DNA from: Gemmatimonadales bacterium
GTDB lineage: Bacteria > Gemmatimonadota > Gemmatimonadetes > Gemmatimonadales > GWC2-71-9
Direction of reading: 5' to 3'
Assembly: GCA_020633775.1 (NCBI GenBank)
Contig: JACKDA010000003.1
Span: 95,802-159,801 of the forward strand
Length of the DNA stretch: 64,000 nt
Of this stretch, positions 36,395 through 45,788 are shown one piece after another. Made by a program: the position numbers and the translations under genes. The first letter of the stretch is position 1. Each line of letters begins with the position of its first letter. Below the pieces are notes generated by a model. It searched no databases. It was not told where the DNA came from and saw only the letters and a program-made list of their open reading frames with translations.

Positions 36395-38213
36395 CCTCCT
36401 CGTTGCCCGGGGCCTCCTCACCCCGGTCCAGCGCGCGGCCGCCCTCGTCCAGCAGCGCCGGACGGGGGAACGGCTCGGTCGCGTGCTGCTCACGATGGGC
36501 TTCGTCTCCCGCGTCGACCTGGCGCGCACCCTGGCGGCGCAGTGGGGACGCGAGTTCGTCCTCGTCGAGCCGACGATGGTGGACCCGGTTGCCGCGCGCC
36601 GCTTCCCGCTCGACGCCACGATGTCCTTCCGCGCCGTGCCGCTCACCGATGACGGCACCACGGTGGTCGTCGCCTCGGCGGAGGAACCGCAGCCGGCCCT
36701 GATCGAGACGCTGGAGGTGGTCTACCCGGGCCGTGCGCTCGACATCCGGATCACCACCGAGTGGGACATCGACCGCGCGATCAGCGTCACCCACCGCCGC
36801 CAGCTCGTCGACGCCTCGATCTACGGCCTCTACTTCCGCGACCAGGCCGAGAGCGCGTACACGGTCTTCACGCCGGCGCAGTACCTCGGGTTCGTGGTGC
36901 TCGCGCTCGGGATCCTCGCCGGGCTCTGGGCCCAGCCGGTCTTCACGCTGCTGATGCTCAACGTCCCCGTGACCCTGCTCTTCCTCGCCGTGGTCGTGTT
37001 CCGCACGATCGTCGGGGTGAGCGGCGCGGCGGCGGAGACGCAGATCGTCATCTCGACCGACGACGTCCGGGCGCTCGACGAACGGACCCTGCCGGTGTAC
37101 ACGATCCTCGTCCCGGTCTTCCGCGAGGCGAACGTCATCGGGAACCTGATCCGGGCGATCGGCGAGCTCGACTACCCGATCGACAAGCTCGACGTGCTCG
37201 TCCTCTTCGAGGAGAACGACCCGGAGACGCTCGCCGCCGCGAAGGCCGCCGCCCCGGGCGCGCACGTGCGGTTCATGGTCGTGCCGGCCGGGGAGCTGCA
37301 GACCAAGCCGAAGGCATGCAACGTCGGGCTGCTCTACGCCCAGGGCGAGCACCTCGTGATCTACGACGCGGAGGACCGCCCCGAGCCCGACCAGCTCAAG
37401 AAGGCGGTGCTCGCCTTCCGTCGCGGGCCGTCGCGGCTCGCGTGCGTCCAGGCCGCCCTCAACTACTACAACTGGAACGAGAACTTCCTCACCCGGATGT
37501 TCACGCTGGAGTACTCGTTCTGGTTCGACTACCTGCTCCCCGGGCTCGACCGGCTCCGGCTCCCGATCCCGCTGGGCGGCACCAGCAACCACTTCCGCAC
37601 CGCGGTGCTGCGCGAGCTCGGCGGCTGGGACCCGTTCAACGTCACCGAGGACGCCGACCTCGGCATCCGGGCGGCGATGCACGGCTACCGGGTCGGGATC
37701 ATCAACTCGACGACATACGAGGAGGCGAACAAGCGGCTCGGCAACTGGCTCCGCCAGCGCTCGCGCTGGATCAAGGGCTACATGCAGACCGCGCTGGTCT
37801 TCTCGCGCGACCCGATCGCCCTGGTGCGGCGCGCCGGGCTCCGCCAGGCGCTCGGCTTCATGCTGCTGATCGCCGGGACGCCGCTGATCTTCCTGCTCCA
37901 GCCGATCGCCATCGGACTCACCATCGGCTGGCTGGTCACCCGGACCCAGGCCCTCGCGCCGATCTTCCCGCCGTGGCTGCTGTACCTGTCGCTGTTCAAC
38001 CTCCTGCTCGGCAACGCGCTGGCGATCTACGTGAACATGTTCGCGGTCTTCAAGCGCCGCCTGCACGTCCTCGTGCTGTTCGCCCTGTTCAACCCGTTCT
38101 ACTGGATCCTGCACAGCATCGCCGCCGTCAAGGCGCTCGGCCAGCTGTTCACCCGTCCCTACTTCTGGGAGAAGACCGTCCATGGCCTCACCCGACACGG
38201 CGCCCCGGGCTGA
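36372..38213 (+). CDS. MshEN - family 2 glycosyltransferase fusion (BcsA-like synthase)
   Basis: 613 residues. Residues 5-57 form two 24-residue MshEN motifs, each RLG-x8-9-G-(L/F)-(L/V)-x8-L-x2-Q, separated by exactly five residues (RRTGE), the geometry of the c-di-GMP-binding MshEN domain. Two membrane helices follow (about 168-220), then a processive GT2 domain: TILVPVFREANV, the DAED metal site, TEDADLG as catalytic base, and RQRSRWIKG for the acceptor. Three or four C-terminal helices form the channel end. Unlike BcsA there is no PilZ domain. The perfect MshEN start supports GTG at 36372 despite the 23-base overlap with the BcsB-like gene. The polymer is unknown. Confidence 0.88.
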   Translation: MSSTRLGDLLVARGLLTPVQRAAALVQQRRTGERLGRVLLTMGFVSRVDLARTLAAQWGREFVLVEPTMVDPVAARRFPLDATMSFRAVPLTDDGTTVVVASAEEPQPALIETLEVVYPGRALDIRITTEWDIDRAISVTHRRQLVDASIYGLYFRDQAESAYTVFTPAQYLGFVVLALGILAGLWAQPVFTLLMLNVPVTLLFLAVVVFRTIVGVSGAAAETQIVISTDDVRALDERTLPVYTILVPVFREANVIGNLIRAIGELDYPIDKLDVLVLFEENDPETLAAAKAAAPGAHVRFMVVPAGELQTKPKACNVGLLYAQGEHLVIYDAEDRPEPDQLKKAVLAFRRGPSRLACVQAALNYYNWNENFLTRMFTLEYSFWFDYLLPGLDRLRLPIPLGGTSNHFRTAVLRELGGWDPFNVTEDADLGIRAAMHGYRVGIINSTTYEEANKRLGNWLRQRSRWIKGYMQTALVFSRDPIALVRRAGLRQALGFMLLIAGTPLIFLLQPIAIGLTIGWLVTRTQALAPIFPPWLLYLSLFNLLLGNALAIYVNMFAVFKRRLHVLVLFALFNPFYWILHSIAAVKALGQLFTRPYFWEKTVHGLTRHGAPG

Positions 38214-39555
38214 GCCCCGGGCCCCGTGGGGGCTCCGGGTCGCGGTCGTGGTGCTGGTGGCACTCCCGCTGGTCCTGGCGGCCGCGGGACTCGCGCAGGA
38301 TGGCTGGCTGAGCGACACCCACGGCGCGTTCCTCCACCGGGTCCGCTTCGCCCTCGAGCGCGGCCGCCTGGAGCTGCTCGGCTTCGAGTACCCGCCGCTC
38401 CCGTTCCTGCTGCTCGTGCCGTGGCCCCACGTCGCGATGACGTGGCTGCTCGGGGGCCTCGCGGTGGCCGGGCTCGCCTGGCTGGTGCTCGACGAGTGCA
38501 CTGACCGCCGCTCCATGCTGCCGCTGGTCCTCCTCGTCGCGGCACTCTGGACCCCGATCGGCCTCCACCTGGTCAGCGGCGACTTCAACGAGGCCCTCGG
38601 CCTCCTCGCGCTCTTCATCGGCTGGCGCCACTACCGGCGGTGGTGGTCCACCCGCCAGACGATCCACGGCCTCTACGCCGGCCTCTGGCTCGGCTTCGCG
38701 TTCTACACCTCGCCGATCGGCCTCGCGGTGGCATTGATCGCCGGGGCCGTGCTGCCGCTGGTCTTCCCGCGACTGCAGATCCCGCCGTTCGCCTCGCAGC
38801 TCTCCCTGCTGGTCTTCCCCGGTGCCGCGGCCGCCGCGACCTGGGCCTACCTGTCGTGGGTGTTCATCGGGCGCGTGGCGCTGCCCTTCTCGCCGTGGGA
38901 ACCTGGCTCGCCCGACCTCTGGACGATCCTCATCTGGACCATCCCGTTCCTCGCCGTGGCGGCGGTGGTCCTGAGTCGACCCCGGGCCACGACGGCGGGC
39001 ATCCTGCTTCCGCTGATCCTGCTGGTCGGCGCCGGGCGGATCGGCTGGCACTATTCGCTGGCCTTCGCGGTGCTCATGCTCACGCTGGTCGCGATCGTCG
39101 CGCTGCCGCGCGACCTCGATCGGCTCACGCGTGCCGTCCTCGGCGTCGTGGCCGTCGTGCAGGCGGTCGTCGCCTGGCGGGTGCTCCCGCTGCCCAGGCT
39201 CGCGGAGGAGGACCTCGCGGCCCGTGCCGTCGCCGCGGCGCTCGCGACCGCCCCGCCACGCAGCGTGCTGCTCGATGATCGCTACGCCGAGCGCCTGCTC
39301 AAGTGGTCGCCGTCGCTGGAACCGTACCTGCTCACCCGCGACACCGGATTCGAGCTGGCGGTCGCCCGTCCGGTGAGCGCGGTGCAGTACGTCCTCGCGA
39401 CGCCGGACGGCGAGGGACTCACCCTCGATGCCGATGTCCATCCACCCCCGGGATTCATCCGGACCTGGAGCTGGGAGGGGTACACCCTCTGGCGCCGAGC
39501 CGACGTGCCGACCCCCTCCGTCCGGTTCGATGTCCTGGCCGGGAGACTGCCATGA
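38182..39555 (+). CDS. polytopic membrane protein, GT-C-like, in the polysaccharide locus
   Basis: 457 residues with about ten hydrophobic segments. The first exposed loop, WLSDTHGAFLHRVRFALERG, has the acidic residue and layout of GT-C glycosyltransferases, and the C-terminal 100 residues form a soluble domain with LLDDRYAERLLKW. It resembles the protein at 32901 in plan but not obviously in sequence. It overlaps the synthase gene by 32 bases and shares ATGA with the next gene. It may add side groups to the polymer or flip a precursor; I cannot assign a reaction. Confidence 0.6.
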   Translation: MASPDTAPRAEPRAPWGLRVAVVVLVALPLVLAAAGLAQDGWLSDTHGAFLHRVRFALERGRLELLGFEYPPLPFLLLVPWPHVAMTWLLGGLAVAGLAWLVLDECTDRRSMLPLVLLVAALWTPIGLHLVSGDFNEALGLLALFIGWRHYRRWWSTRQTIHGLYAGLWLGFAFYTSPIGLAVALIAGAVLPLVFPRLQIPPFASQLSLLVFPGAAAAATWAYLSWVFIGRVALPFSPWEPGSPDLWTILIWTIPFLAVAAVVLSRPRATTAGILLPLILLVGAGRIGWHYSLAFAVLMLTLVAIVALPRDLDRLTRAVLGVVAVVQAVVAWRVLPLPRLAEEDLAARAVAAALATAPPRSVLLDDRYAERLLKWSPSLEPYLLTRDTGFELAVARPVSAVQYVLATPDGEGLTLDADVHPPPGFIRTWSWEGYTLWRRADVPTPSVRFDVLAGRLP

Positions 39556-40367
39556 TCCGCCGACTCGCCCGCGTCACGGCCCTCGTGGCCGTCTGTCTCC
39601 TCCCCGCCACCGCCACCGCCCAGTGGACCGTGAAGCCCGGGGGATGGTTCATGTCGCACGGCTTCAACGTCGGGCGCTTTCCCGATCGCTTCTCCGCGGG
39701 GGAGGGGGCGACCCGGAACGAGCTGCGCAAGGTCGATTGGGGGATGTACTTCATCTACGGGCTGACGGAGGGGTTGAGCGTCGGGCTCGGGCAGGGCTTC
39801 GCCCACCTCGAGCAGCGGCTCACCACCGACACGCTGACCACCACCGGCTTCGGCTCGACCGGCTTCTTCGTCATGAAGCGGATCGCCCAGGGCCGCGGTG
39901 GCGTGCTCTCGATCCAGCCGCGGATCGACCTCCCGCTCCTCTTCGACACCGAGCAGCGCCCCGCCCTCGGCCCGATCGAGGCCGATGCCGAGCTGCGGCT
40001 CCTCTACGGCAACGGCTTCGGGATCGCCGGGACACGCGGCTTCCTCAGCGCGTCGGCCGGCCTGAGCACCATCCGCGCCGGCAACGACGAGATCCGCTAC
40101 GACCTGACGGTCGGGGTGAATGCCGGGCGTCGCGTGCTGCTGATGGGTCAGGCGTTCAACGTCGCGGCCCTCGCCGAGGGCGGCGGGATCGCCTACTCCG
40201 CCACCAAGCTCGGCGGCTCGGCGATGCTGCGGCTCAGTCCCGCGGTGGGGGTGCTCGCTGGTTACTACGGCGGCGTGAGCGGCAAGAACACCGCCCGGGA
40301 ACGCACCTTCTCGATCGCCATCTGGCTGACCCACGATCCGCAGGAGCCGGTCATCCCGACGCCATGA
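39552..40367 (+). CDS. predicted outer-membrane beta-barrel protein
   Basis: 271 residues with a signal peptide (VTALVAVCLLPATATA) and then alternating amphipathic strands such as GVLSIQPRIDLPLLF, IRYDLTVGVNAG and ERTFSIAIWL, with an aromatic-rich end typical of barrels. As last gene of the coupled locus it is a candidate outer-membrane pore for polymer export in place of BcsC, but it lacks any TPR region. It ends with no gap against the convergent GH3 gene. Confidence 0.6.
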   Translation: MIRRLARVTALVAVCLLPATATAQWTVKPGGWFMSHGFNVGRFPDRFSAGEGATRNELRKVDWGMYFIYGLTEGLSVGLGQGFAHLEQRLTTDTLTTTGFGSTGFFVMKRIAQGRGGVLSIQPRIDLPLLFDTEQRPALGPIEADAELRLLYGNGFGIAGTRGFLSASAGLSTIRAGNDEIRYDLTVGVNAGRRVLLMGQAFNVAALAEGGGIAYSATKLGGSAMLRLSPAVGVLAGYYGGVSGKNTARERTFSIAIWLTHDPQEPVIPTP

Positions 40368-43025
40368 TCACGGCAGCCGGAGCGTGTCCCCAACGACGGT
40401 GAGGATGGCGCGACCACGCGCTTCGCGACTCGACGGCCCGACCGTGAGCCGGAACGCACCGGGTTCCACCACGCGCTGCAGGTCGGCATCGAGCAGGGCG
40501 AGGTCGTCGGGACCCAGCATCCAGGTCACCTCGCGCGACTGCCCCGGCGCGAGGGTCACCTTGGCGAAGCGCAGGAGACGCAGCACCGGCTGGGCCACCG
40601 ACGCCAGCTCGTCGCGCAGGTAGAGCTGGACCACCTCCGACCCGGTCCGCGCACCGGTGTTGGTGATGGTCACCGCGACGCGCACCGAGTCACCCGGCCC
40701 CACGCTGTCCACCGGGAGCGTCAGCTCGCCGTACTCGAAGCTGGTGTACCCGAGCCCAAACCCGAACGGGAACGCCGGCCGACCGCTCAAGTCGAGATAG
40801 TCATCGCCACGGCCGGTCGGCTTGTGACCGTAGAAGAGCGGCAACTGCCCCTCGTCGCGCGGGAACGTGATCGGCAACCGACCACTCGGCTCCAGGTCGC
40901 CGCGCAGCACGTCGGCGAGCGCCGCGCCGCCCTGCTCCCCGGGATACCACGCCATCAGCACCGCGGCGACGTCGTCGCCCCACTCGTCGAGCGTGAACGG
41001 CGCCCCGCCCACCACCACCACGATCACCGGCGTCCCGGTCGCCGCAACCCGGCGAATCAGCTCCGGCTGTCGCCCCGGCAAGGCGAGCGAGGCCCGATCG
41101 CGAAACTCGCCCTCCTCGAGCCCCGCCACCACGATCGCGAGATCACTCCCACGCGCCGCCTCGACCGCCTCGGCGATCGCCCGCTCCTGCGCCGCCGGCT
41201 CGTCGCCCTGCCACGCCAACCGGATGCGCCCGTTGCCGGTGGTCTCGCGGAATTCGAGCCGGACCTTGTGGACGGTTCCTGCCGGAAGGGCTGTCCCGAC
41301 CGGATGCAACCCGTGGGACACCTGCGCCCAGCGGTCGAGCACGAGCACATCGTCGATCCAGAGCCGGAAGCCGTCGTCGCCCTCGACCGCGAGGCGACGG
41401 GGCCCGTCCGCAGGAACCACGACCTCACCGACCCAGCGCACGGCATACCAGTCGATCGGGAGCCCCGGCGCCGGCGGGACGAAGGTCCAGTGGAAGTCGA
41501 CTTTGGGATCGGCACGGGTGGCGGTCGGTTGACCAGAGATCTCAGGCGAAGCGAAGTAGCTGCCACTCAGCCCGGGCACCACACGCCCGTCACGCGTGGT
41601 GCGGAGCGCCGAGGCGGGCACGGTGGGCCACGCTTGATTCTCCCGTCCCGGCCCCTCGGTGAACGTCACCGTTCCGGTCGGCAGGTGCCCGCGCCACGCG
41701 TCGAGGAACGAGACCGGCGCGACACCCGGCCCGCTGTAGCCGCCGAGTCGCGGTGTCGCGGCGTCGGGTCCGATCACCGCAATCCGCCGTGGTGCCTCGA
41801 CCAGCGGCAGGATCCCGCGCGGATTGGTCAGCAGCACCATCCCCGCCGCGGCGGCCTCGCGCGCCAATGCCAGGTGCTCGGCGCGACCGTTCCACGCCGC
41901 CGCGCTGTCGGGATCGGCATACGGCTGCTCGAACAGGCCCAGCCGGAACTTGGTGCGGAGCACCCGCGCCACCGCGCGGTCGATCAGCGCATCGGGCACG
42001 CTGCCGTCGGTGAACGCGCGCAACCACGGCCGATGCTGCTCCCACGAGGATTGGAACACCACGTCGAGACCGGCGGCGAGCGCGCGGCGCGCCGAGGTGG
42101 CGACCGACGCCTCGGTCCGGTGGAGGACCGTGGCGCCGGCGGTGGCGGCCGCGTCGGAGATCACGATCCCGTCGAACCCCCACCGGTCCCGCAGCACCTC
42201 GGTGAGCAGGTAGCCATTCTGCGAGGCCGGCAGGCCGTCGACCGAGTTGTAGGCGCTCATCACCGACCGGGCCCCGCCCCGATGGATCGCGGCCTCGAAC
42301 GGCGGGAACCAGACCTCGCGGAGCTGGCGCTCGCTCGCCTCGATCGGCCACGAGTCGCGCCCCCCGTCGCCGACGTTGGCGACGAAGTGCTTCGGCGTGG
42401 TCACCACCCCCGCGCGCTCGAATGGCGAGACGAACGCCACGCCCAGCGCCGCGGCGAGCACCGGGTCCTCGCCGTAACTCTCCTCGGTGCGACCCCAGCG
42501 GGCATCCCGGCTGAGGTTCACCACCGGCGAGAGCACCTGCCGGATGCCGCGACTCCGCGTCTCCCGGCTTATCGCCCCGGCAACGCGGCCGACCAGCGCG
42601 GTGTCCCACGTCGCGGCGAGGGCGATCGCCTGCGGGAACGCGGTCGCGCCGGGTCGCATCAGGCCGTGCAGCGCCTCGTCGAACGGCAGGAACGGGATCC
42701 CGAGCCGGGTGCTGTCGACGAAGTAGTGCTGGATCGCGTTGAGCCGGGCCGCGTGGGCGGCCGCGGCGTCGGCGGTCGAGTCCGTCGCGACGACCTGGAG
42801 GCCGAAGACCCCGGCCCGGTAGTCGTGGGACGGATCATCGCGGTCGCCGGGCAGCATGAACAGCTGCCAGAACTTCTCGGCCGGCGTCATCCGGCCGAGC
42901 AGGTCGGCCACCCGTGCCTCGACCGGCGCGGCGGCATCGCGATACGGGGCCCCAACGACCTGCGCGCCGCCCACCGCGGGAGCGGCGAGCAGCGCGCAGG
43001 CGAGGCCGAGCGTCCGGCGGGTCAT
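40368..43025 (-). CDS. exported GH3 beta-glycosidase with PA14 insert
   Basis: 885 residues: signal peptide, GH3 (alpha/beta)8 barrel with KHFVANVGDGGRDSW and the nucleophile region FDGIVISDAAATAG (Asp), the second GH3 domain interrupted by a PA14-like beta domain (about 485-620, GLSGSYFASPEI to RIRLAWQGDEP), and a fibronectin-III-like tail (VRVAVTITNTGARTGSEVVQLYL). The family cleaves beta-glucosides, beta-xylosides or related bonds. It could trim the polymer made by the adjacent locus or degrade external glycans. It starts 10 bases after the S9 peptidase stop and is probably co-transcribed with it. Confidence 0.92.
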   Translation of the reverse strand: MTRRTLGLACALLAAPAVGGAQVVGAPYRDAAAPVEARVADLLGRMTPAEKFWQLFMLPGDRDDPSHDYRAGVFGLQVVATDSTADAAAAHAARLNAIQHYFVDSTRLGIPFLPFDEALHGLMRPGATAFPQAIALAATWDTALVGRVAGAISRETRSRGIRQVLSPVVNLSRDARWGRTEESYGEDPVLAAALGVAFVSPFERAGVVTTPKHFVANVGDGGRDSWPIEASERQLREVWFPPFEAAIHRGGARSVMSAYNSVDGLPASQNGYLLTEVLRDRWGFDGIVISDAAATAGATVLHRTEASVATSARRALAAGLDVVFQSSWEQHRPWLRAFTDGSVPDALIDRAVARVLRTKFRLGLFEQPYADPDSAAAWNGRAEHLALAREAAAAGMVLLTNPRGILPLVEAPRRIAVIGPDAATPRLGGYSGPGVAPVSFLDAWRGHLPTGTVTFTEGPGRENQAWPTVPASALRTTRDGRVVPGLSGSYFASPEISGQPTATRADPKVDFHWTFVPPAPGLPIDWYAVRWVGEVVVPADGPRRLAVEGDDGFRLWIDDVLVLDRWAQVSHGLHPVGTALPAGTVHKVRLEFRETTGNGRIRLAWQGDEPAAQERAIAEAVEAARGSDLAIVVAGLEEGEFRDRASLALPGRQPELIRRVAATGTPVIVVVVGGAPFTLDEWGDDVAAVLMAWYPGEQGGAALADVLRGDLEPSGRLPITFPRDEGQLPLFYGHKPTGRGDDYLDLSGRPAFPFGFGLGYTSFEYGELTLPVDSVGPGDSVRVAVTITNTGARTGSEVVQLYLRDELASVAQPVLRLLRFAKVTLAPGQSREVTWMLGPDDLALLDADLQRVVEPGAFRLTVGPSSREARGRAILTVVGDTLRLP

Positions 43026-43035
43026 CCGACCGGCG

Positions 43036-45135
43036 TCAGCTGGCCATCTTGAGCGGCTGCATCACCAGGTTCTCGATGAAGAACTCCATCATGCGCTGGC
43101 CGTTGAGGCCGGAGTGCCCGGCATCCGGGCCCACCTGCACGTCGAAGCTCTTGCCGGCCTGCTGCAGCGACTTGATGAGCTGCATCATGTTCGACGGGTG
43201 CACGTTGTCATCGGCCGTGCCGTAGTAGAGCATCAGGCGGCCATCGAGGTCCTTGGCATACTTCATCGCGTCGCCGTGCTCGTAGCCGGCCTTGTTGCCC
43301 TGCGGCGTCCACATGTAGCGCTCGGTGTAGATCGTGTCGTAGTGGTACCACGACGTCACCGGCGACGAGGCCGACGCGGCCGCGAACGCCTCCGGATGCC
43401 GGAGCAGCGCCAGCGCCGAGGCGTAGCCGCCGTACGAGGTCCCGAAGATCCCCACCCGCTCGCCGTCCACGTAGGGACGCTTGGCCAGCGTGAGCGAGGC
43501 CGCCGCCATGTCATCGATCTCGGGACCACCGAGGTTCTGGTAGATCGCATCGAGGAACCGCTTGCCGCGACCGGCCGCGCTGCGGGTGTCCAGCGTCACG
43601 ACCAGGAAGCCGTACTCGGTCATCGGGTTCGGGGTCGTGTACCGCTCGCTCGCCCCGTTGGTCGCCGGGCCACCGTACACCGAGAAGAGCACCGGGTACT
43701 TCCGGTTCGGGTCGAAGTTCGACGGGAAGTGCAGCATCCCGTGGAGTTCGGTCTCGCCGTCGGCCGAGGTGTAGGTGAACAGCTCGACCGGGCGCACCCC
43801 GAGCGCCCGCGCCTCCGAATCGTCACTCTCGGCGAGCGTGGCGAGGACCCGGCCGTTCTGGTCGAGCAGGCGGGTGACCGGCGGCGTGTCGTGGGTCTGG
43901 GCGACATCGATGATGTGCTTGCCGTCCGGGGCGATCGTGACCGTGTGCAGGAACGCCGGGTCGGTGAGGCGACGATCGTTCTTGCCGTCAAGCCCGACGC
44001 GGTGGAGCTGCAGCTTCATGTAGTTGTCGCCGCTGCGGGCATAGTACCAGAGCTGCTTCGCCTTCTCGTCCACCCGCACGATCCCGGCGACCTCGAACGG
44101 ATGGTTGGTGAGCGTCGCCAGCAGCTTGCCGCTGATGTCGTAGAGGTAGTAGTTCTGGAACCCGGTCCGCTCCGACTCCCAGATGAACCGCTTGCCATCC
44201 TCCAGCCACTGGATCGTGGGCGAGTTGTCGGTCCACGACGCCGGCCACTCCTCCCGCACGATCACGCGGCACGCGCCGGTGCCCGGGGCGCAGGCGGTGA
44301 ACTCCATGATGTTCTGGCGCCGATTGGTCCGGTTGAACAGCAGCTCGGAGCCATCGGGCGACCAGCGCACGTTGTAGACGTAGTACCCGACGACGTCGTC
44401 GGCCGACGGCGTGCCGTCGCGCACGTCGACCTGGGTGGTCTTCCCCGAGGCCACGTCATAGACGAAGAGGTCCACGACCGGGTTGTCCGTCCCGGCCTTC
44501 GGGTACGCCTCGGTCATCACCTCGCCATAGAGCTCGGTCTGGTCCATCTGCAGGAAGTAGTCCTGCACCGGGCCCTCGTCGAAGCGGTAGTAGGCGAGCT
44601 TGGTCCCGTCCGGCGACCACCACATCGCGGTGGTCTGCCGGAGCTCCTCGCCATAGACCCAGCTCGCCGTGCCGTACTTGATCCGCCGCTCGGCGCTGCC
44701 GTCGGAGGTCAGCGGCCGCTCGCCGGTGGAGTCGGCGTTGCTGAGCCAGAGGTTGCGGTCACGGTAGAACGCCCGCAGCGACGAATCGGGCGAGAGCGCC
44801 TCGGTCGCCTGCCGCCCGCGCGCCGGGCCACCCCGCCGCCCGGCGAACCGGTTCGCGGGCCCCTCCTCGCCCTGCACCTCCGTCGCGGTCTTGCGCCCCA
44901 CATCGTAGCTGTAGCGCTTGCCGTCCCGGGAGTACGTGAAGCTCTTGCCGTCCTCGGCCCATTCGGCCCGCAGCTCGCCGCGGGTCACCGAGCGGGCGAT
45001 CTTCGGCGCCATCTCCGCGTAGCGGGCGTAGCCGGGCATCTGCTTGAGCCGGTCCTGCGCCGGCAGGGTGACGACGAGGCCCCCGAGCACGACCAGGGTG
45101 GCGGGAACGAGCGTACGTGGGATCCGGAGGGACAC
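43036..45135 (-). CDS. exported S9 family prolyl oligopeptidase (DPP IV-like)
   Basis: 699 residues from the GTG at 45135, which gives a normal signal peptide (RTLVPATLVVLGGLVVTLPAQ) with GGAG 8 bases upstream; the in-frame ATG at 45210 gives an arginine-rich extension without a ribosome site. A beta-propeller (DPPIV N-terminal type) is followed by the hydrolase domain with nucleophile GTSYGGY, Asp in YYGTADDNVHPSN and His in GPDAGHSGLN. It removes dipeptides or cleaves after proline in the periplasm. Such genes are abundant in Gemmatimonadota. Confidence 0.93.
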   Translation of the reverse strand: MSLRIPRTLVPATLVVLGGLVVTLPAQDRLKQMPGYARYAEMAPKIARSVTRGELRAEWAEDGKSFTYSRDGKRYSYDVGRKTATEVQGEEGPANRFAGRRGGPARGRQATEALSPDSSLRAFYRDRNLWLSNADSTGERPLTSDGSAERRIKYGTASWVYGEELRQTTAMWWSPDGTKLAYYRFDEGPVQDYFLQMDQTELYGEVMTEAYPKAGTDNPVVDLFVYDVASGKTTQVDVRDGTPSADDVVGYYVYNVRWSPDGSELLFNRTNRRQNIMEFTACAPGTGACRVIVREEWPASWTDNSPTIQWLEDGKRFIWESERTGFQNYYLYDISGKLLATLTNHPFEVAGIVRVDEKAKQLWYYARSGDNYMKLQLHRVGLDGKNDRRLTDPAFLHTVTIAPDGKHIIDVAQTHDTPPVTRLLDQNGRVLATLAESDDSEARALGVRPVELFTYTSADGETELHGMLHFPSNFDPNRKYPVLFSVYGGPATNGASERYTTPNPMTEYGFLVVTLDTRSAAGRGKRFLDAIYQNLGGPEIDDMAAASLTLAKRPYVDGERVGIFGTSYGGYASALALLRHPEAFAAASASSPVTSWYHYDTIYTERYMWTPQGNKAGYEHGDAMKYAKDLDGRLMLYYGTADDNVHPSNMMQLIKSLQQAGKSFDVQVGPDAGHSGLNGQRMMEFFIENLVMQPLKMAS

Positions 45136-45194
45136 GGGCAAGGCTCCGAGGAGATGGGAACGGACTGGGGATGACTCCCTGATACGCAGGCGGC

Positions 45195-45220
45195 GCCGCC
45201 GAGGTTGCACCCTCGGCGGC
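45195..45220. terminator. hairpin between the Prx-like gene and the S9 peptidase gene
   Basis: Perfect 10-bp stem (45195-45204 with 45211-45220) with a 6-base loop. There is no T run, so it may be a weak terminator or a leader structure of the S9 peptidase gene. Confidence 0.4.
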
Positions 45221-45234
45221 CCGCCCGTCGGCGG

Positions 45235-45777
45235 CTATCGCGCGGCGGCCACGGCGGCCTGGAGTTCGTCGTAGGCGGTCGGATCGACCTCGCGGAAGGG
45301 CCGCATGACGCTCCGCACGGTCCGCGACGGGTCGATCACGAAGAGCACCCGGGATTCCCACTGGCGCCCTTCCGCCAGGGTCCCGAAGGCACGCCCGGCC
45401 ACCCCCTCGACGTCGGAGCCGAACCAGAACGGGAACTGCTCGTCCCTTGCCCAGCTCGCCAGCTCCTCCGGCGTGTCACGCGAGATCGCGATGACCACGA
45501 CGTCCTTGCCGTCGCCGAAGAGGCGCTGGTACTGGTCGCGATACGCCTTCATCTGGATGGTGCAGCCGGAGGTGCGCGCCTTGGGGAAGAACGCCAGGAC
45601 CACCGTCTTCCCCGCGAGCGAGCGGAGGGAGACCGAATCCTGCACGCCGTCCCGGGTCGCGATCCGGAGCGTGACGTCGGGCGCGGTCTCGCCGACCGCG
45701 GGACCCTGGGCGGCGACCAGCGCCGGCGCACCCGCCAGCGCGAACGCAACGACGGTGCGACGCATCAACGATGACAT
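45235..45777 (-). CDS. exported peroxiredoxin of the BCP/PrxQ type
   Basis: 180 residues with a signal peptide (TVVAFALAGAPALVAA). The thioredoxin-fold core VVLAFFPKARTSGCTIQMKAYRD fits the peroxidatic-cysteine motif of BCP/PrxQ enzymes (FYPKxxTPGCTxxxxxFRD) with Ser for the usual Pro before the Cys. No second cysteine sits five residues later, so it is a 1-Cys-like variant. It probably reduces peroxides outside the cytoplasm. GGAG lies 8 bases before the ATG. The preceding sorbosone-dehydrogenase-like gene ends 11 bases upstream. Confidence 0.85.
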   Translation of the reverse strand: MSSLMRRTVVAFALAGAPALVAAQGPAVGETAPDVTLRIATRDGVQDSVSLRSLAGKTVVLAFFPKARTSGCTIQMKAYRDQYQRLFGDGKDVVVIAISRDTPEELASWARDEQFPFWFGSDVEGVAGRAFGTLAEGRQWESRVLFVIDPSRTVRSVMRPFREVDPTAYDELQAAVAAAR

Positions 45778-45788
45778 GCGGGGGACTC

